Shown piece after piece: positions 46,701-57,100 of a stretch of 64,000 nt of DNA. Each line of letters opens with the position of its first letter. The first letter of the stretch is position 1. The notes beneath the pieces are model-generated. The model was not told the origin of the DNA, ran no database searches, and worked only from the letters and a program-made list of their open reading frames with translations. This DNA comes from Muricea muricata (Eukaryota > Cnidaria > Anthozoa > Malacalcyonacea > Plexauridae): contig OY979717.1 in the NCBI GenBank assembly GCA_963855995.1, forward strand, positions 48,140,044 through 48,204,043, given 5' to 3'. A program made the translations under genes and the position numbers.

Positions 46701-49700
46701 TATTAATCCAGAGCAAACCCAGATCAGCTTCCATGACCAAAGAGAAGACAAATGTTACTGTATCTTACCTAATGCATTTGGAATGATAAAGATGAAGTAC
46801 ATAATTCTTCCACTTGGTTTTAATTCTACCATAGTTCCAGATGAAAACTTCAGATGTGGCAACATATCCTGCACAGCTAATAATCCAAATAAGTGATGGC
46901 AGATGTTCCAAGGATGTTGGCACTCATTCCACAAAACATTCTTAAATGGTACATGTCCCTTACGTACTGTAAGGAATTGTTGACCCAAAAAGTCCTAGAA
47001 TTAGGACTTGTGGCCAAAGAGGCAATTCTGTATCCAGAAATCGACGAGGAAACCAGTAACAATGAAAGCACAGCTGCACACACAGAAAATATCAACACCA
47101 TAAAGCACCGGAAATTCCATAATGTGTCAATGTGCAAGAAATCAGTGAAACTTTTAATACCCTGATTGGTAAAATTTCTTCTTTAAAATCTCCAGTGCAA
47201 CCTTGTCAGCAGAATATATCATCAAATCCTGAAGTACTAGTCCAACCTGTTATAGATCAAAGTCATGAACAGAATTGCATTTCCCAGGAAAACGTGAAAC
47301 CAAAGCAAGAAGAATTCTAAACCTCAATACAGAGTTAAAGCTGTTACAAGAAATGATCTCCCAGGGTTAACTGAATGGCTACTGCCAACAACCTGCTCGT
47401 GAGAGCTATTGTATTTCAGCCATCGTTCAAAATTTACTAAAATATTTGAAAATTAATTTTCATTCGACTGCCAGCAGTATTTTTGCAGTGCGACGACAAA
47501 TTTCCGAGCTGCTAAATTTGTCATGTTATTAGTGTCTCATCAGGCATAAACAGTGAACTCTATATAACTAAACCTGGAGCAAAAACTTGGCCACCATCTT
47601 TGAAGCTAAACTAAAAGTTGCTATTGATAACCGGAAGCCGCATAAGCTTCCCATCTTCAAACGTTGTTTTCAACCCTAAAATAGCGTCCAGGGTTAAAAG
47701 GGCGCTATTCTAGAGTTGAAAACAGCGTTTGAAAATGGGTGACTTTTGCGGCTTCCCGTTATCAATGGCGGCCTTCAATTTGGCTACAAAGACGGCGGCC
47801 AAGTTATCGTTTCAGGTATAATTATATGGAGTTCACTGGGCATAAACTACTTCTACGGCCTTGAATTACATTTATTGTGTGCACCGTGTGCGTTATTACA
47901 GATGTTTTAACTGGAGAGAAACTACTGCCACGACTTATTTCTTCGCTCGTTTTTAAAAACCACCTGGGTATGGTAAATAAGTCATAAAACATTTATTATT
48001 AATTTTCAGCCTAGCTTTTTGGAACATCGTGATACTTAAGAGGTCTTAATAAATGTGCTAAACAGAGATACTTTTTATACATAAAATACTAAGATGGTTT
48101 TGTATTTATCATGAGAATGCATGTTGATATATGTATTTTAATGGGAAAAGGAAGCCTGCCTTCATTTCGTGATAAAAAACATACATATACTTCGTCTTAT
48201 TATCCATTTCTGCGTAAGATTATAATTTGATTAATTGTCATTTTTCAGCACGTCAAGGTGGAACTACAGACGGTCGATGCCACTCATTTACAAGATCAAT
48301 GCCCTGCATTCAAAGATGGATGCCCATTTTCCAAAGTAGAAGACAAAGGTATGAAAGAAGCGATTGAGAAATGTCCCGAATTCCAAAATGGCTGTCCATT
48401 CAAAGGTGCCGCTAGCCTTGCAGAAGTTTATGAGAAGTTGTCTCATGTTCCGCATTCGGCTGGACACGAAAGTGAATTGTCCGGTCAGAAGTTGATTGAA
48501 ATGTTCAAGAAAATGCATGATACTTCTGAATACCTGGAAGAGAAGTTGGGAGATTGTCCTGTGTTTCACAAAAGCCAAGGCTGTCCATTTAAAAGTGTCC
48601 GCAGCGAGGAAGGAAAGCATTTAGTGGAACCAGTGGAGTCTGTTGCTCATGACCAGGTAAGATATTATAAAAATTGAGGAGACTGAACGTTTTCGACATA
48701 CATATTGAACTTAATTTATGCTTGTATGAATCTATTGTCAGATTATCTCGGCAACGACAATAAAAAATAATGAGCAGTGTTATCCTTTAACATTATATTA
48801 CCCTCATATTATTGGGTTATTTCGTTATGTTACGGATCATAACTATATAAGCATAGTTATGTGTCAGGGTTAGGGCTAAGCCAAACGCTAACCCCATCGC
48901 TAACACATAATTGTGCATGTATACTGTTATGATCCGTAAGATAACGAAATGTCCTATTATTGCAAGTAATGCAGCTGTGTCATGTCATTGTCATGCAGTT
49001 GTGCCTTTCATTTCATTATTGGGATTGACTATCTCACAGGCGTTCTTTGTGGGTGACGTCAATATTTTTGGCATGCGGTTGTTCATACAAATTCGTTATT
49101 TCTTCGTAAATAATCGTAACGTGTTCGTATTGGGACTATTCTCACTCACTGGGACTGTATCTACTTCACGAAATTTAGCTAAAGAGGGAGCGCGTGCGCG
49201 ACAATCATTACTCGCCCTTCGGGCTCGCGCTTTTGCTAAATTTGGTGAAGTAGATACAGTCCCAGTGGGTGAGAATAGTCTTAAATATAATACATTTTGC
49301 TAGTAAAGTTTAATATAGCAAAACAGAACGCTTACGTGTAAGTCCACTGTGACATATTTGCTACTTTGCTTGTGATATATGAGTATGGGATACACAAAAC
49401 ACGAGGGGTACCCATATCACTGTGACACCGTTTTGCAATCCCAATACCAACACGCTACGATTATTTACGAAGAAATAACGAATTGTATGAACAACCGCAT
49501 GCCAAAAATATTGACGTCACCCACAAAGAACGCCTGTGAGGTAGTCAATCCCCCTTCATTATTCATTTTCAGGAGCTTAATTATTCGATCACTTAAACAA
49601 ATTTCGTCATAACAAGAGAAAAACATAAGGATTGGACAATAAGTCTGTTCATTGAATAAGTTCGTCGACGATGAGTCTGTCATGCAGACAAAAACTAGAC

Positions 49701-50158
49701 ATAAGTATAAAAATATCAAGCAAAACTTGAAGCTCCATTGTTTATACCTTGTGTAGCACGTTATTCACGAACTGGAATCAGTAAACACCACAAAGATTCA
49801 ACAGCAGTGCCCGGCATTTCAAGAAGGCTGCCCGTTCGCAAAGCCACAAGAGAAAGTTTTAACTGAAGCAATCGAAAAATGCCCGGAGTTTGAAAACGGC
49901 TGCCCTTTCAAAGATGCCGAAAGTCTCGGTGAAGTTTACGAGAAGTTATCTCATGTTCCGCACGCCGGCCACGAACAAGAAATGTCCGGTCAGAAATTGG
50001 TAGAAATGCTGAAAAAAATGCACAGTACGTCGGAATGCCTAGAAAAGAAGTTGGGAGATTGCCCTGTGTTTCATAAAGATGATGGTTGTCCGTTTAAAAG
50101 TGTTCGTAGTGAAGGAAAACATTTAGTCGATCCAGTGAACTCTGTTGCGCACAAATAG
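40306..50158 (+). CDS. Four-module Cys-Pro repeat protein gene, family not recognised
   Basis: Four exons (40306-40763, 41224-41631, 48249-48656, 49757-50158) each encode one copy of a 134-136 residue module. All internal junctions are phase 0, so the modules join in frame. Each module has three paired motifs of the form CPxF-x(2-4)-GCPF, giving six Cys-Pro dipeptides. Conserved segments between them include EKLSxVPHSAGHE, GQKxIEMxKKMH and LEEKLGDCPVF. A candidate signal peptide (MRFVLTTLLIVSVTS) starts at 40306 but is one base out of frame with module 1 (A5 run at 40366-40370). With six A's the product would be about 558 aa. An AATAAA sits at 50284. CP followed by a hydrophobic residue resembles heme-regulatory motifs, and His residues lie nearby, but the function is unknown to me. 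A Tc1/mariner copy ends 265 bp upstream, and introns 2 and 3 are filled with foldback elements. Confidence 0.75.
41224..41631 (+). CDS. Cys-Pro gene exon 2: module 2
   Basis: 136 codons exactly, phase 0 at both ends. The acceptor is GCGTCTTTAAG and the donor GTATGT after VAHDE. The open frame continues upstream to 41149, but alignment with the other modules (21 residues up to CPSF) places the exon start at 41224. Bases about 41341-41511 are almost identical to 48361-48531 in exon 3. Confidence 0.8.
41679..42021. mobile_element. Foldback element, GATAACCTGGATAG family, copy 2 (intronic)
   Basis: Same ends and arms as 1761-2118. It lies 48 bp after exon 2 of the Cys-Pro gene, inside intron 2. 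The middle part differs between the two copies. Confidence 0.75.
42264..43832. mobile_element. Long TTAA-type element, AGGGAAATGGCAAC family (intronic)
   Basis: The left end TTAAAGGGAAATGGCAACAA matches inward with the right end near 43832 (TTGTTGCCATTTCC), where the TTAA is eroded. The arms share TTGAAAGA and GTCCGCCATCTTGGA segments. It is the 1.57-kb relative of the 462-bp element at 58772-59233. It contains two GC-rich hairpins at 42426-42464 and no convincing ORF. Confidence 0.65.
45290..47320 (+). pseudogene. Decayed coding repeat of unrecognised family, split by a TTAA foldback element
   Basis: Open segments in changing frames: FYVRQVIYEYVARQTQSS (45334 on), PTMGPFHVSLKSREIF...RINLILEILYGGW (46045-46257), NNKAPLVWLSGTNHW (about 46390-46430) and PRMLALIPQNILKWYMSLTYC (about 46900-46970). 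The piece at 46054 begins just right of a 508-bp foldback element (45476-45983) that interrupts a Ser/Pro-rich stretch. The protein looks like a repeated cnidarian hypothetical, probably of transposon origin, but I cannot name the family. It sits in intron 2 of the Cys-Pro gene. Confidence 0.4.
45476..45983. mobile_element. TTAA-flanked foldback element, AAGTGTTTATG family, copy 2
   Basis: 508 bp with TTAA at both ends and the same inverted ends as 24084-24562. It is inserted into the decayed coding repeat at 45290-47320. Confidence 0.8.
47546..47846. mobile_element. Foldback element with GCATAAACAGTGAACTC ends (intronic)
   Basis: A palindrome of about 300 bp. The ends pair (CAGTGAACTC versus GAGTTCACTG), followed by paired AACTTGGCC...GCCAAGTT and GGAAGCCGCA...TGCGGCTTCC. 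The centre is AGCGTCCAGGGTTAAAAGGGCGCT. Confidence 0.7.
48249..48656 (+). CDS. Cys-Pro gene exon 3: module 3
   Basis: 136 codons, phase 0. It follows TTGTCATTTTTCAG and ends VAHDQ before GTAAGA. It begins HVKVELQTVDATHLQDQ and then carries the same three CP pairs as the other modules. The third pair reads CPVFHKSQGCPF. It is separated from exon 2 by about 6.6 kb of intron that is mostly transposon-derived. Confidence 0.8.
48821..48957. mobile_element. Short foldback element in intron 3 of the Cys-Pro gene
   Basis: The ends TTTCGTTATGTTACGGATCA and TGATCCGTAAGATAACGAAA pair. The centre has CAGGGTTAGGG and GCTAACCCC. It is 137 bp and non-coding. Confidence 0.7.
49018..49553. mobile_element. 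Nested foldback element in intron 3 of the Cys-Pro gene
   Basis: Outer arms 49018-49131 and 49439-49553 are inverted copies (GGATTGACTATCTCACAGGC and its near-complement). An inner palindrome 49132-49278 (GGGACTGTATCTACTTCAC and its complement) is centred on CGCCCTTCGGGC. Several open frames here come from the arms only. Confidence 0.75.
49757..50158 (+). CDS. Cys-Pro gene exon 4: terminal module
   Basis: 133 codons plus TAG, after CCTTGTGTAG. It begins HVIHELESVNTTKIQQQ and carries CPAF..GCPF, CPEF..GCPF and CPVF....GCPF. It ends SVAHK and TAG at 50156-50158, and the very next bases are GTAAGT, a strong donor. The equivalent codon in exons 1-3 is GAG or CAG. An AATAAA at 50284-50289 supports this being the last exon with a leftover donor, though a 3'UTR exon further right (an acceptor near 50850) is possible. 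Confidence 0.8.
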   Translation, partial: HVIHELESVNTTKIQQQCPAFQEGCPFAKPQEKVLTEAIEKCPEFENGCPFKDAESLGEVYEKLSHVPHAGHEQEMSGQKLVEMLKKMHSTSECLEKKLGDCPVFHKDDGCPFKSVRSEGKHLVDPVNSVAHK

Positions 50159-50283
50159 GTAAGTTGTCCAAAAGATGTTTGCTAAAAAACCCCTTTTTTT
50201 GCGTTTACCTTTTGGCAGTCAAGTTGAGCCCGAATTGAGAAAGTTAGAAGAAATTGAAAATAACGCCGACGTCGGCAAATGTG

Positions 50284-50289
50284 AATAAA
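50284..50289 (+). terminator. Candidate poly(A) signal of the Cys-Pro gene
   Basis: AATAAA 126 bp after the TAG of exon 4, inside what would otherwise be an intron after the GTAAGT. Confidence 0.5.
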
Positions 50290-51721
50290 GCTGGTCAAGA
50301 TGGGGGGCATTCAGCATTTGCAAAACATAAGTAAATTTCCCTATTGGTATAGAAAGTTAGAACGCACCAACATACACTGGCACATGTAAACGCGCGAAGA
50401 CCACCGGATCTAAGTACCAAAATAGCGGCGATGAGCTTCAAGATGCACGGTACTAAGATCCATGGTCCAAGTTTATTGATATAATTGCGTTTCAGTTTGT
50501 ATCTTTGTTAAAAATGACTGTCCACCTTTCTAATTTTTTGCCAGTATACTGTGGTCTTATAATGCATGCACGTGACATTGGGTTGGTTAAGTTTGCATCG
50601 TCTGAACGCCGGTAGTTATCATATTATATCTTTTATATTGAAAAAAACATTGATGCTTGAATGGAACCTATGTCACAGCCTGCTATATAATACCCTTTAA
50701 ATTCAGATCGTTGATTTTGTTGATCATGATCGCGTGATACTGAACAGAAAGTATAGTTAGGAGTTAGTAAGAAAATAGTTTGAATGAATAAATATATGAG
50801 TTTTTCACTACATTAGCATATACTATTGATCGGATTTTTTTCTTTCTAGATACATCTGATTAATTTTCAATTATTTTTAATTTCAAAGGTGCGAGTGGAT
50901 GCATTCACTTGGCGACAATTTCTATACAGACTCCACAAGATTTCTAAATAACTGCTAAAGTTTTTCTTAATTAAAATAGCTGCTAGTTTTTCGCACAATA
51001 TCTTAATATGGACGATGAACAGTAGAACGCCACGGTAATTAATTCTCATTTAACACGAAACCGGTAGAGTTTGAAAACGGTACGAAACTAGGGGTTGCAG
51101 TCAAACGATGCCGGCATAAAATAATGTGAAATTGTTATTACATTTAAAGTTTGAAGTAACAGTGTTGTGTGAACATAGTTGTAAAACGTGACGAATTTGT
51201 ACCGGTTTTGTACCGCCATGGTACATGTTTATCACATATAAAGACTCCTTAACGGCTATGATTTCCTTTGTGTTTTGCACTATATTACCGAGTTTTTGAA
51301 TAAAATTTATTTCGCCTTTCTACACATTTTCAAACCGTACGTTGCGTGTCTTTTTCCCTTTTTATATTCAGTACGAAAACTTTATACATACTATGTATAT
51401 AATAAACTAAAATTACTAAATTACTCAACGCGTGTTATCAGAATTATATGTTAGTAGAAACGACTTTCTGGTTAGTTCTGATCACTGCTTCTTAATAATT
51501 AAATGTCGCGTGACCCCACTTGACGTAAGATACATATTGTTGAGAATCTTGGATGGCGGACAGCCCGCATGTCCCAGCCGAAATATCTTAAGAATCAAAT
51601 AAAAAGCTGTTTCTCTTTGGCATTAAGTAGTTCAACGTAAATTTCTGTGTGCCTCATTCCTAGATGTTCGCTCGATATAGTAGATGTTATCATCCCACTT
51701 TTGTTTAGGCAATGGACAATT
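50290..51721. other. No gene recognised between the Cys-Pro gene and CENPQ
   Basis: AT-rich. A possible acceptor at about 50850 (TTTTTTTCTTTCTAG) could start a 3'UTR exon of the Cys-Pro gene. Confidence 0.35.
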
Positions 51722-52058
51722 TGCATGTTAGACTAACTTTCAGTCTAGCCAAGACAAAAAAATCTTTTACCACAGTTAAAAAGAGCATCCTAAAATTAGT
51801 AGAATTGCCAATTTTGGTGGCGAAATGTTGTAAAGCATGGAAAATATGGCGTCGCAAAGTTTGCCAATTTGTATACATTTGTATCGCGTAATACAAATGT
51901 GTACAAATTTGCAAACTTTGCTGGGCCATATTTTCCATGTTTTACAACATTTCGCCACCAAACTTGGCAATTCTACTAATTTTAGGATGCTCTTTTTAAC
52001 TATAGTAAAAGATTTTGTTCGTCTTGCCTACATTGAAAGTTCGTTTAACATGCAAATC
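51722..52058. mobile_element. Foldback element, 337 bp
   Basis: Both arms carry TTTGCATGTTAGAC-like outer ends, AAAAGAGCATCCTAAAATTA and GCGAAATGTTGTAAA, in opposite orientation, centred near 51892. It is flanked by other AT-rich sequence with no gene. Confidence 0.8.
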
Positions 52059-52965
52059 GTCTATTAAATATGTATTTATTTTATGGCATGATTGTATACG
52101 CCGTATATACTTACTATATACAGGATGTATTAAAAAAGTTATACGTCTATGTGTTTCATTAGAAAATGTGGAATTTCAGCTTTCCAATGTTAGTTTATCT
52201 ATTAATTTTTATATTATTTGCACTGAAGAATATTTATTTAAACATGCGTGATTAGAAAAATATATGATACAGATGACTGCAATTTACTCAGTTCAAATTG
52301 TTGTTACAAAAAACTTACAATTAATTCGCGCAGCCACCATTTCAAATTTGCACAAGTCCGCGCTCTTTGTCTCGTACCAAGACAACTCTTCGAAGAAGTG
52401 TTGGGTCTTGCCGAAGTTTGCCTTACTCTGTGACTTGTTTTTCATCTCATTTATGTTTTGTGATGGCGTGCGATACACCTCGAGCTACCCCAAAGAATGT
52501 AATCTCAAGGTGCAAGATCGGTGATAAAGATCTTAGCACTTCAACAATGAATATTCTCTCAGCAGTTGTTAAATTTGACACCATTATTGCGATTGAAAAT
52601 ACAACCTTTAACATTCGTAAACTTACGTCTGAAGAGACTTCCGTAACCAATATTTCGAAGCATCTTAAAACAGGCGCTTGTAGTAAATTCCTCATAATGT
52701 GATTGTCGGTTGACTGAAATACACAAATAATCGTCCATTGAAAAGAGGAAAGACAGAGCTTTTAAATAAGAGCGAAACAAAGCTATGAAAGCATGTTTCA
52801 CGTAAGATATAACGATATTTAGGACGACACCCTGTATACCGGACGTCCCCAATTTCACGTAACGTAAAAACAATAAGTAGACTAGATGAATAAAGGACTC
52901 TTTGGAACGTAATCAACAGAACGTTGGGATAATTTCGTTTAATGTGTTTCATGCGGGGAAGCACT

Positions 52966-53160
52966 TGTGGCGCAAGCAGTTAGCGCGTTGTTTCTCTCAC
53001 CACTGTGAAAGGAAGTCTTTTGTACATATTTCATTTTCATGTTGGTTGAGTTCCCACAGTTGATCTCACCACTGTGAAAGCAAGTATTTTGTACATATTT
53101 CATTTTCATGTTGGTTGAGTTCCCACAGTTGATCTCTGGTGCGCTTCGAGGGCTTTTCTC
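52966..53160 (+). repeat. tRNA-derived SINE-like repeat with internal 69-bp duplication
   Basis: TGTGGCGCAAGCAGTTAGCGCG resembles a tRNA A-box region as seen in SINE heads, and GGTTGAGTTCCC a degraded B box. A 69-bp segment starting TCTCACCACTGTGAAAG (52995) is repeated at 53064 with almost no change. The tRNA resemblance is by eye and tentative; the duplication is plain. Confidence 0.5.
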
Positions 53161-53572
53161 CAGGTATTCTGATTTTCCTCCCTCTCCAAAATTAACAACA
53201 CATTCTACGTAAAATATATATACAGTGTAAGAAAATATATGCGCAATTGTGTATGAGGAAATTGTTAAATAGGGTTAACATCACTTTAACTTGAGTATAA
53301 CTTGAGTAAGTACTCCCATGTTATATTAATTACCAGGCCACTAAGATTTCACGCATATTAAAACAATACACCAAATGGTTTACAACGTGTATGGTGTATT
53401 TATTTTACAGAACAAAATATAGGATGGGCAAAAACGAAAATTCCAAATCACTGTGAAAATAGTTCAAACAATTTTTAATGTTCTATCAGTACTCAAATTA
53501 AATCAAATAAACTAAAATTTATAATTTTCGTCTTCCAACAGGCAGCGAGAAGCTAGAACATAAATAGAGGAT

Positions 53573-53670
53573 ATTACACGGCGGGGCGAAGATATGAATT
53601 TTATCTTCGAGTGGTTAAATTGTTTTCAACACGAGAAGATAAAATTCATATCTTCAAACCGCCGTGTAAT
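53573..53670. mobile_element. Hairpin repeat with ATTACACGGCGG ends
   Basis: A 98-bp stem: ATTACACGGCGG and CGAAGATATGAATTTTATCT at the left have complements at the right. Nearby (53940-54005) GATATCTTCACTAGTGAAGATATG is related, so this may be one end of a longer repeat running to about 54005. Confidence 0.65.
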
Positions 53671-54068
53671 GTTCTGTTTATTATATAGTTGTAAACTATT
53701 TAAGACTCAAGTCAGTAATATTAATTTTCGATCAATAATGCTAAAAACATGGCTTTATTTCAATATTATTTAAACTAAAACAATACCTGTTCATCATTTT
53801 AGTGTTTTCTTGTATTATTTCCATTTTTTTCGGCACAAACATGTAGTTTTTTTCTTTAAACAAAGGTGAAAATTGGTTCGCTGCTCTTACAAACATCGCC
53901 ATTTTGAAAATACAAAATTATTGGCGGGAAATGATCACGTGATCGATATCTTCACTAGTGAAGATATGGAAAATATCTTACGGTGTATTTTCAGTATCTT
54001 ACTGTCAACTATATAATAATTACACATATCCGTATATAATAAATTAAACTAAAGCTAAATTAAAGATA

Positions 54069-54115
54069 TATATATATATATATATATATACATACATATA
54101 TATAAGTATATATTA
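54069..54115. repeat. (TA)n microsatellite at the CENPQ stop codon
   Basis: An alternating TA tract of about 30 bp, then CATACATATATATA, runs up to the CENPQ stop (54113-54115), so it forms the first part of the predicted 3'UTR. Confidence 0.85.
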
Positions 54116-57100
54116 GTGCTGTTCGTACAATTTTGTTGTAAACCTGGTGAGTTTGTCCATCCATTTCTCCAAGCCAGAGTTTTTTGCATTTTGACGCAGG
54201 TTTAATAATGTTTCCCACAGATTTCTACTTTCTACGCTCTTTTTCGTTGGTGGCTAAATTTGAAAGGAAATTTTATCATACTTTTTTTGTTTCACTAAAG
54301 TGGAAACATCCTGCTGAAAATTTTGGATGAACCCTGAGATTAAATTCATAGTTCCATGAATGCACAGTCTTCATAATTGCATACCTCAACATCGATCACA
54401 AAATCTTCAGGTAGCTGCGGTAGGTTTAAAACATTCTTTGTTTGCCGAATCAGTGGATGGGCCTAGAATATATATCATCTAATTTTTCACTAACTTGCAT
54501 ATGTTAAATTGCACGCATGCCTATTGTTCGCATTATTTTGACCAACTTAATATTTAATTATAAACCAGACGATAAATATTTAGCAGTGAAACTAGAGTCT
54601 ATTCTCGTTTAAAAGTGTATTAATTCAGCTATCTTTGGATACGTTGTCTATAAAATTTCAGCGAATGAGTCACAGTTATGATTCATTAATCAATCGCGAT
54701 TGAAAGCTTTTAAAATTGAGATAGCGCTCTAATTACATCACATGTTCACAATCTGTATTCAAAGTGGCTACCTGGATTTCGTATCTGGAAGCTGAACATT
54801 CATGTCATTTTTTTATTATTTTTCGTGATTTGTTGATCTTCTGTGATAAAAGTGTGCTTAGGGCAGCGTGCATTAAATTTTGTCTTAAAACAGCTCAAAA
54901 GAAAGTACTAATCATTGTCTCATGCATTAAGTCATAAAATGTGGTGATTGCATTAATTTCAATCGGATCCATTTAATTTCGATCAAGAGAATCTCAGTAA
55001 GAAAAAAATCATATTCTTTATCGATATTTTGTGTGATTCTGTTAATTAGTATAAAGTAATTTTCAACAAGGAGAATTACTTTTCCTGTGAAGCGATAAGT
55101 GAACATCAGTCAGTCTCAAAGTACTCATGTGGCGCCAAACTATGTGCTTTTTTGGAGCATCTCAAATTGACCACTTGCGCTAAAATTGTTCCTGTGGTTG
55201 TATTACTTGCTTCAAGTAGACAAGGAATACCTTGTTTGAAAGGCAAATAAACAAGCCATAAAACTAAAAAATAGTCGCTCTATATGATCAAGCAATCAAT
55301 CTTGGAAGTTGGACTCCGTTTTTTTGGGACACACTGCATATTAAATTAGTGTTTGTATTGCTGTTGGTTCCTCGACATATCGCTGCCACATAAGATTAAA
55401 GCCTGGTTCACACTTGTCGTATGAGTCGGGGCGTTTCTCCTTCTCACGTACAGATGTGAATGAATATGTGAATAAACTAGAGTAAAGGACAATAATGGTA
55501 TAGAATTCACTTAAACACATCGGTCAAAGAAGTTATCTACGATTCTACGCTTAAGACTTGTAGTACCATTTATGAACTAACGAGAAGTGAAAAAGACAGT
55601 GTTAAGACGTTTGTGCAAATTTCAGTGGTGACTTTAACAGTATAGCGAAGCCCGGCCTTAGAATTCGGTTATGCTATGCAAATTTATTCATTTCTTTAGA
55701 AATTGATTCCTTATACGGTCTACAAACAGAAAAATTTGCATTTGCATGACTTCTGGCTTCGCCAAGTCACTTTAAAGGAACTGAATGGATGTCTGATTGA
55801 TGCCTGATCCATCAGTTAATGCAATTAGTACTACGTCATAGTAAATTGTTTTCGAAGTTGTGCTCGCATCAGGTATGGGGGGGGGGGGGAGATATTTAAT
55901 AGATCGTTGGCATCAGAAGGTCTTTAGCCTTTAAAAGTACATAGACATGCTTGATGGACTGATACCAATCGATGGACTGATACAACCTCAACATTATCTT
56001 TGTCCATTTGGTAAAGAACGTTGTGGATACAAGAGGAGAGTGTGGCAAATATTCAACAATTGTATCCTTGTGTGGATGCAAGAGGCAAAGTTCTCCCTGA
56101 TTGTATTGTTAAAAAAGTCCAACCAGCATTTCATCGCCTAAGCGACCATGGTATTTTTAAAGAACATTTTAAAGTACAGAGAGAGAGAACATTAAGCTAA
56201 CTATAAAGAAGCATATTGATGGTGTTATGAAAGTGTTATCTATAGAGCAAGGAACTTTTGAATTTTCATCAGCAACAAATTAGTAGCTCAGTGAAGTGAT
56301 TTTCTCATTTGCGCAGTTTTTACAGGTGCGAGCGAACTTTGTAACACTGTAATTTGTGCGAAACGAGCACGAACCTTTTCTGTTTGCACGATTGCAAGTT
56401 CTTCTTCATATTTTTCCAGTTTTGTTGTTAAATCGACCACCATGGCTGTTTGCTCATCCAAAAGCCTGAAAACACAAGTACTGAATGTATTTTTTGGAAG
56501 CGAGTATGCACATAAAATAATAAAGGATTCCATTATTGTCGTTGCAGTGGAAGTGTTGATAAAACATTGCATTAATTCACTTCCTAAAGTTGACGAATTC
56601 ATTTTATAAGAAATTGATCAACATCCTGTCCTCCAGTTCCTGTTAGCTAGAACGTATTTACCAGTCTCAAACACACATGAAGTGAACAAAAAGAAAGTTA
56701 AGCAATTTTCAAGGAAGTAGATCAATTTTGAATTAATAGTAAGAATATTTTATAAAAAATTTCTTAGAGAAAAAAAATGACTTTCTTTAGTTTTGGTAAA
56801 CTTCAAGTCCAACAAACAAGTACCATAAAATCATAGCCACCTTTTTTAACCAATCAGTTCATCTTTCTACAGTGAGACTCAGAAAAAAATTCTATGTGAC
56901 AAAATAAGCAATAAGACCAGAAGAAGTTGAAAATGTAGTCTGACCTCCCTGTAAATATTGACTGTTTTCGTTTAGATATGACAAAGAAATAAATGTTTTT
57001 ATTTATGCTTCAAAAATGCTTGAATCCCTAAACAGGCAAAATGAATTAGCATTTTGCATAAACTCTGCATGTCAAAATTTCAATCTTGGGAAAAGTCGCA

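Noticed and set aside
40306..50158. Firm call as a heme-binding protein
   Set aside because: CP motifs alone are not enough; no homologue with known ligand is recalled, so it is kept as a hypothesis.
52118..52830. Foldback element with TACAGGATGTATTAAAA and ACACCCTGTATA ends
   Set aside because: The two ends are similar to known TA-type termini but the arms do not pair beyond about 10 bases, so I could not support one element.
55318..55345. TTTTTTTGGGACACACTGCATA as a MITE end
   Set aside because: Single terminus with no partner nearby.
56288..56323. Stop codon at 56288 as the end of CENPQ
   Set aside because: A GTAAAA donor at 56323 joins in phase to two more exons (54462-54385, 54253-54113) that resemble the CENP-Q C-terminus, so reading on to 56288 is probably intron.
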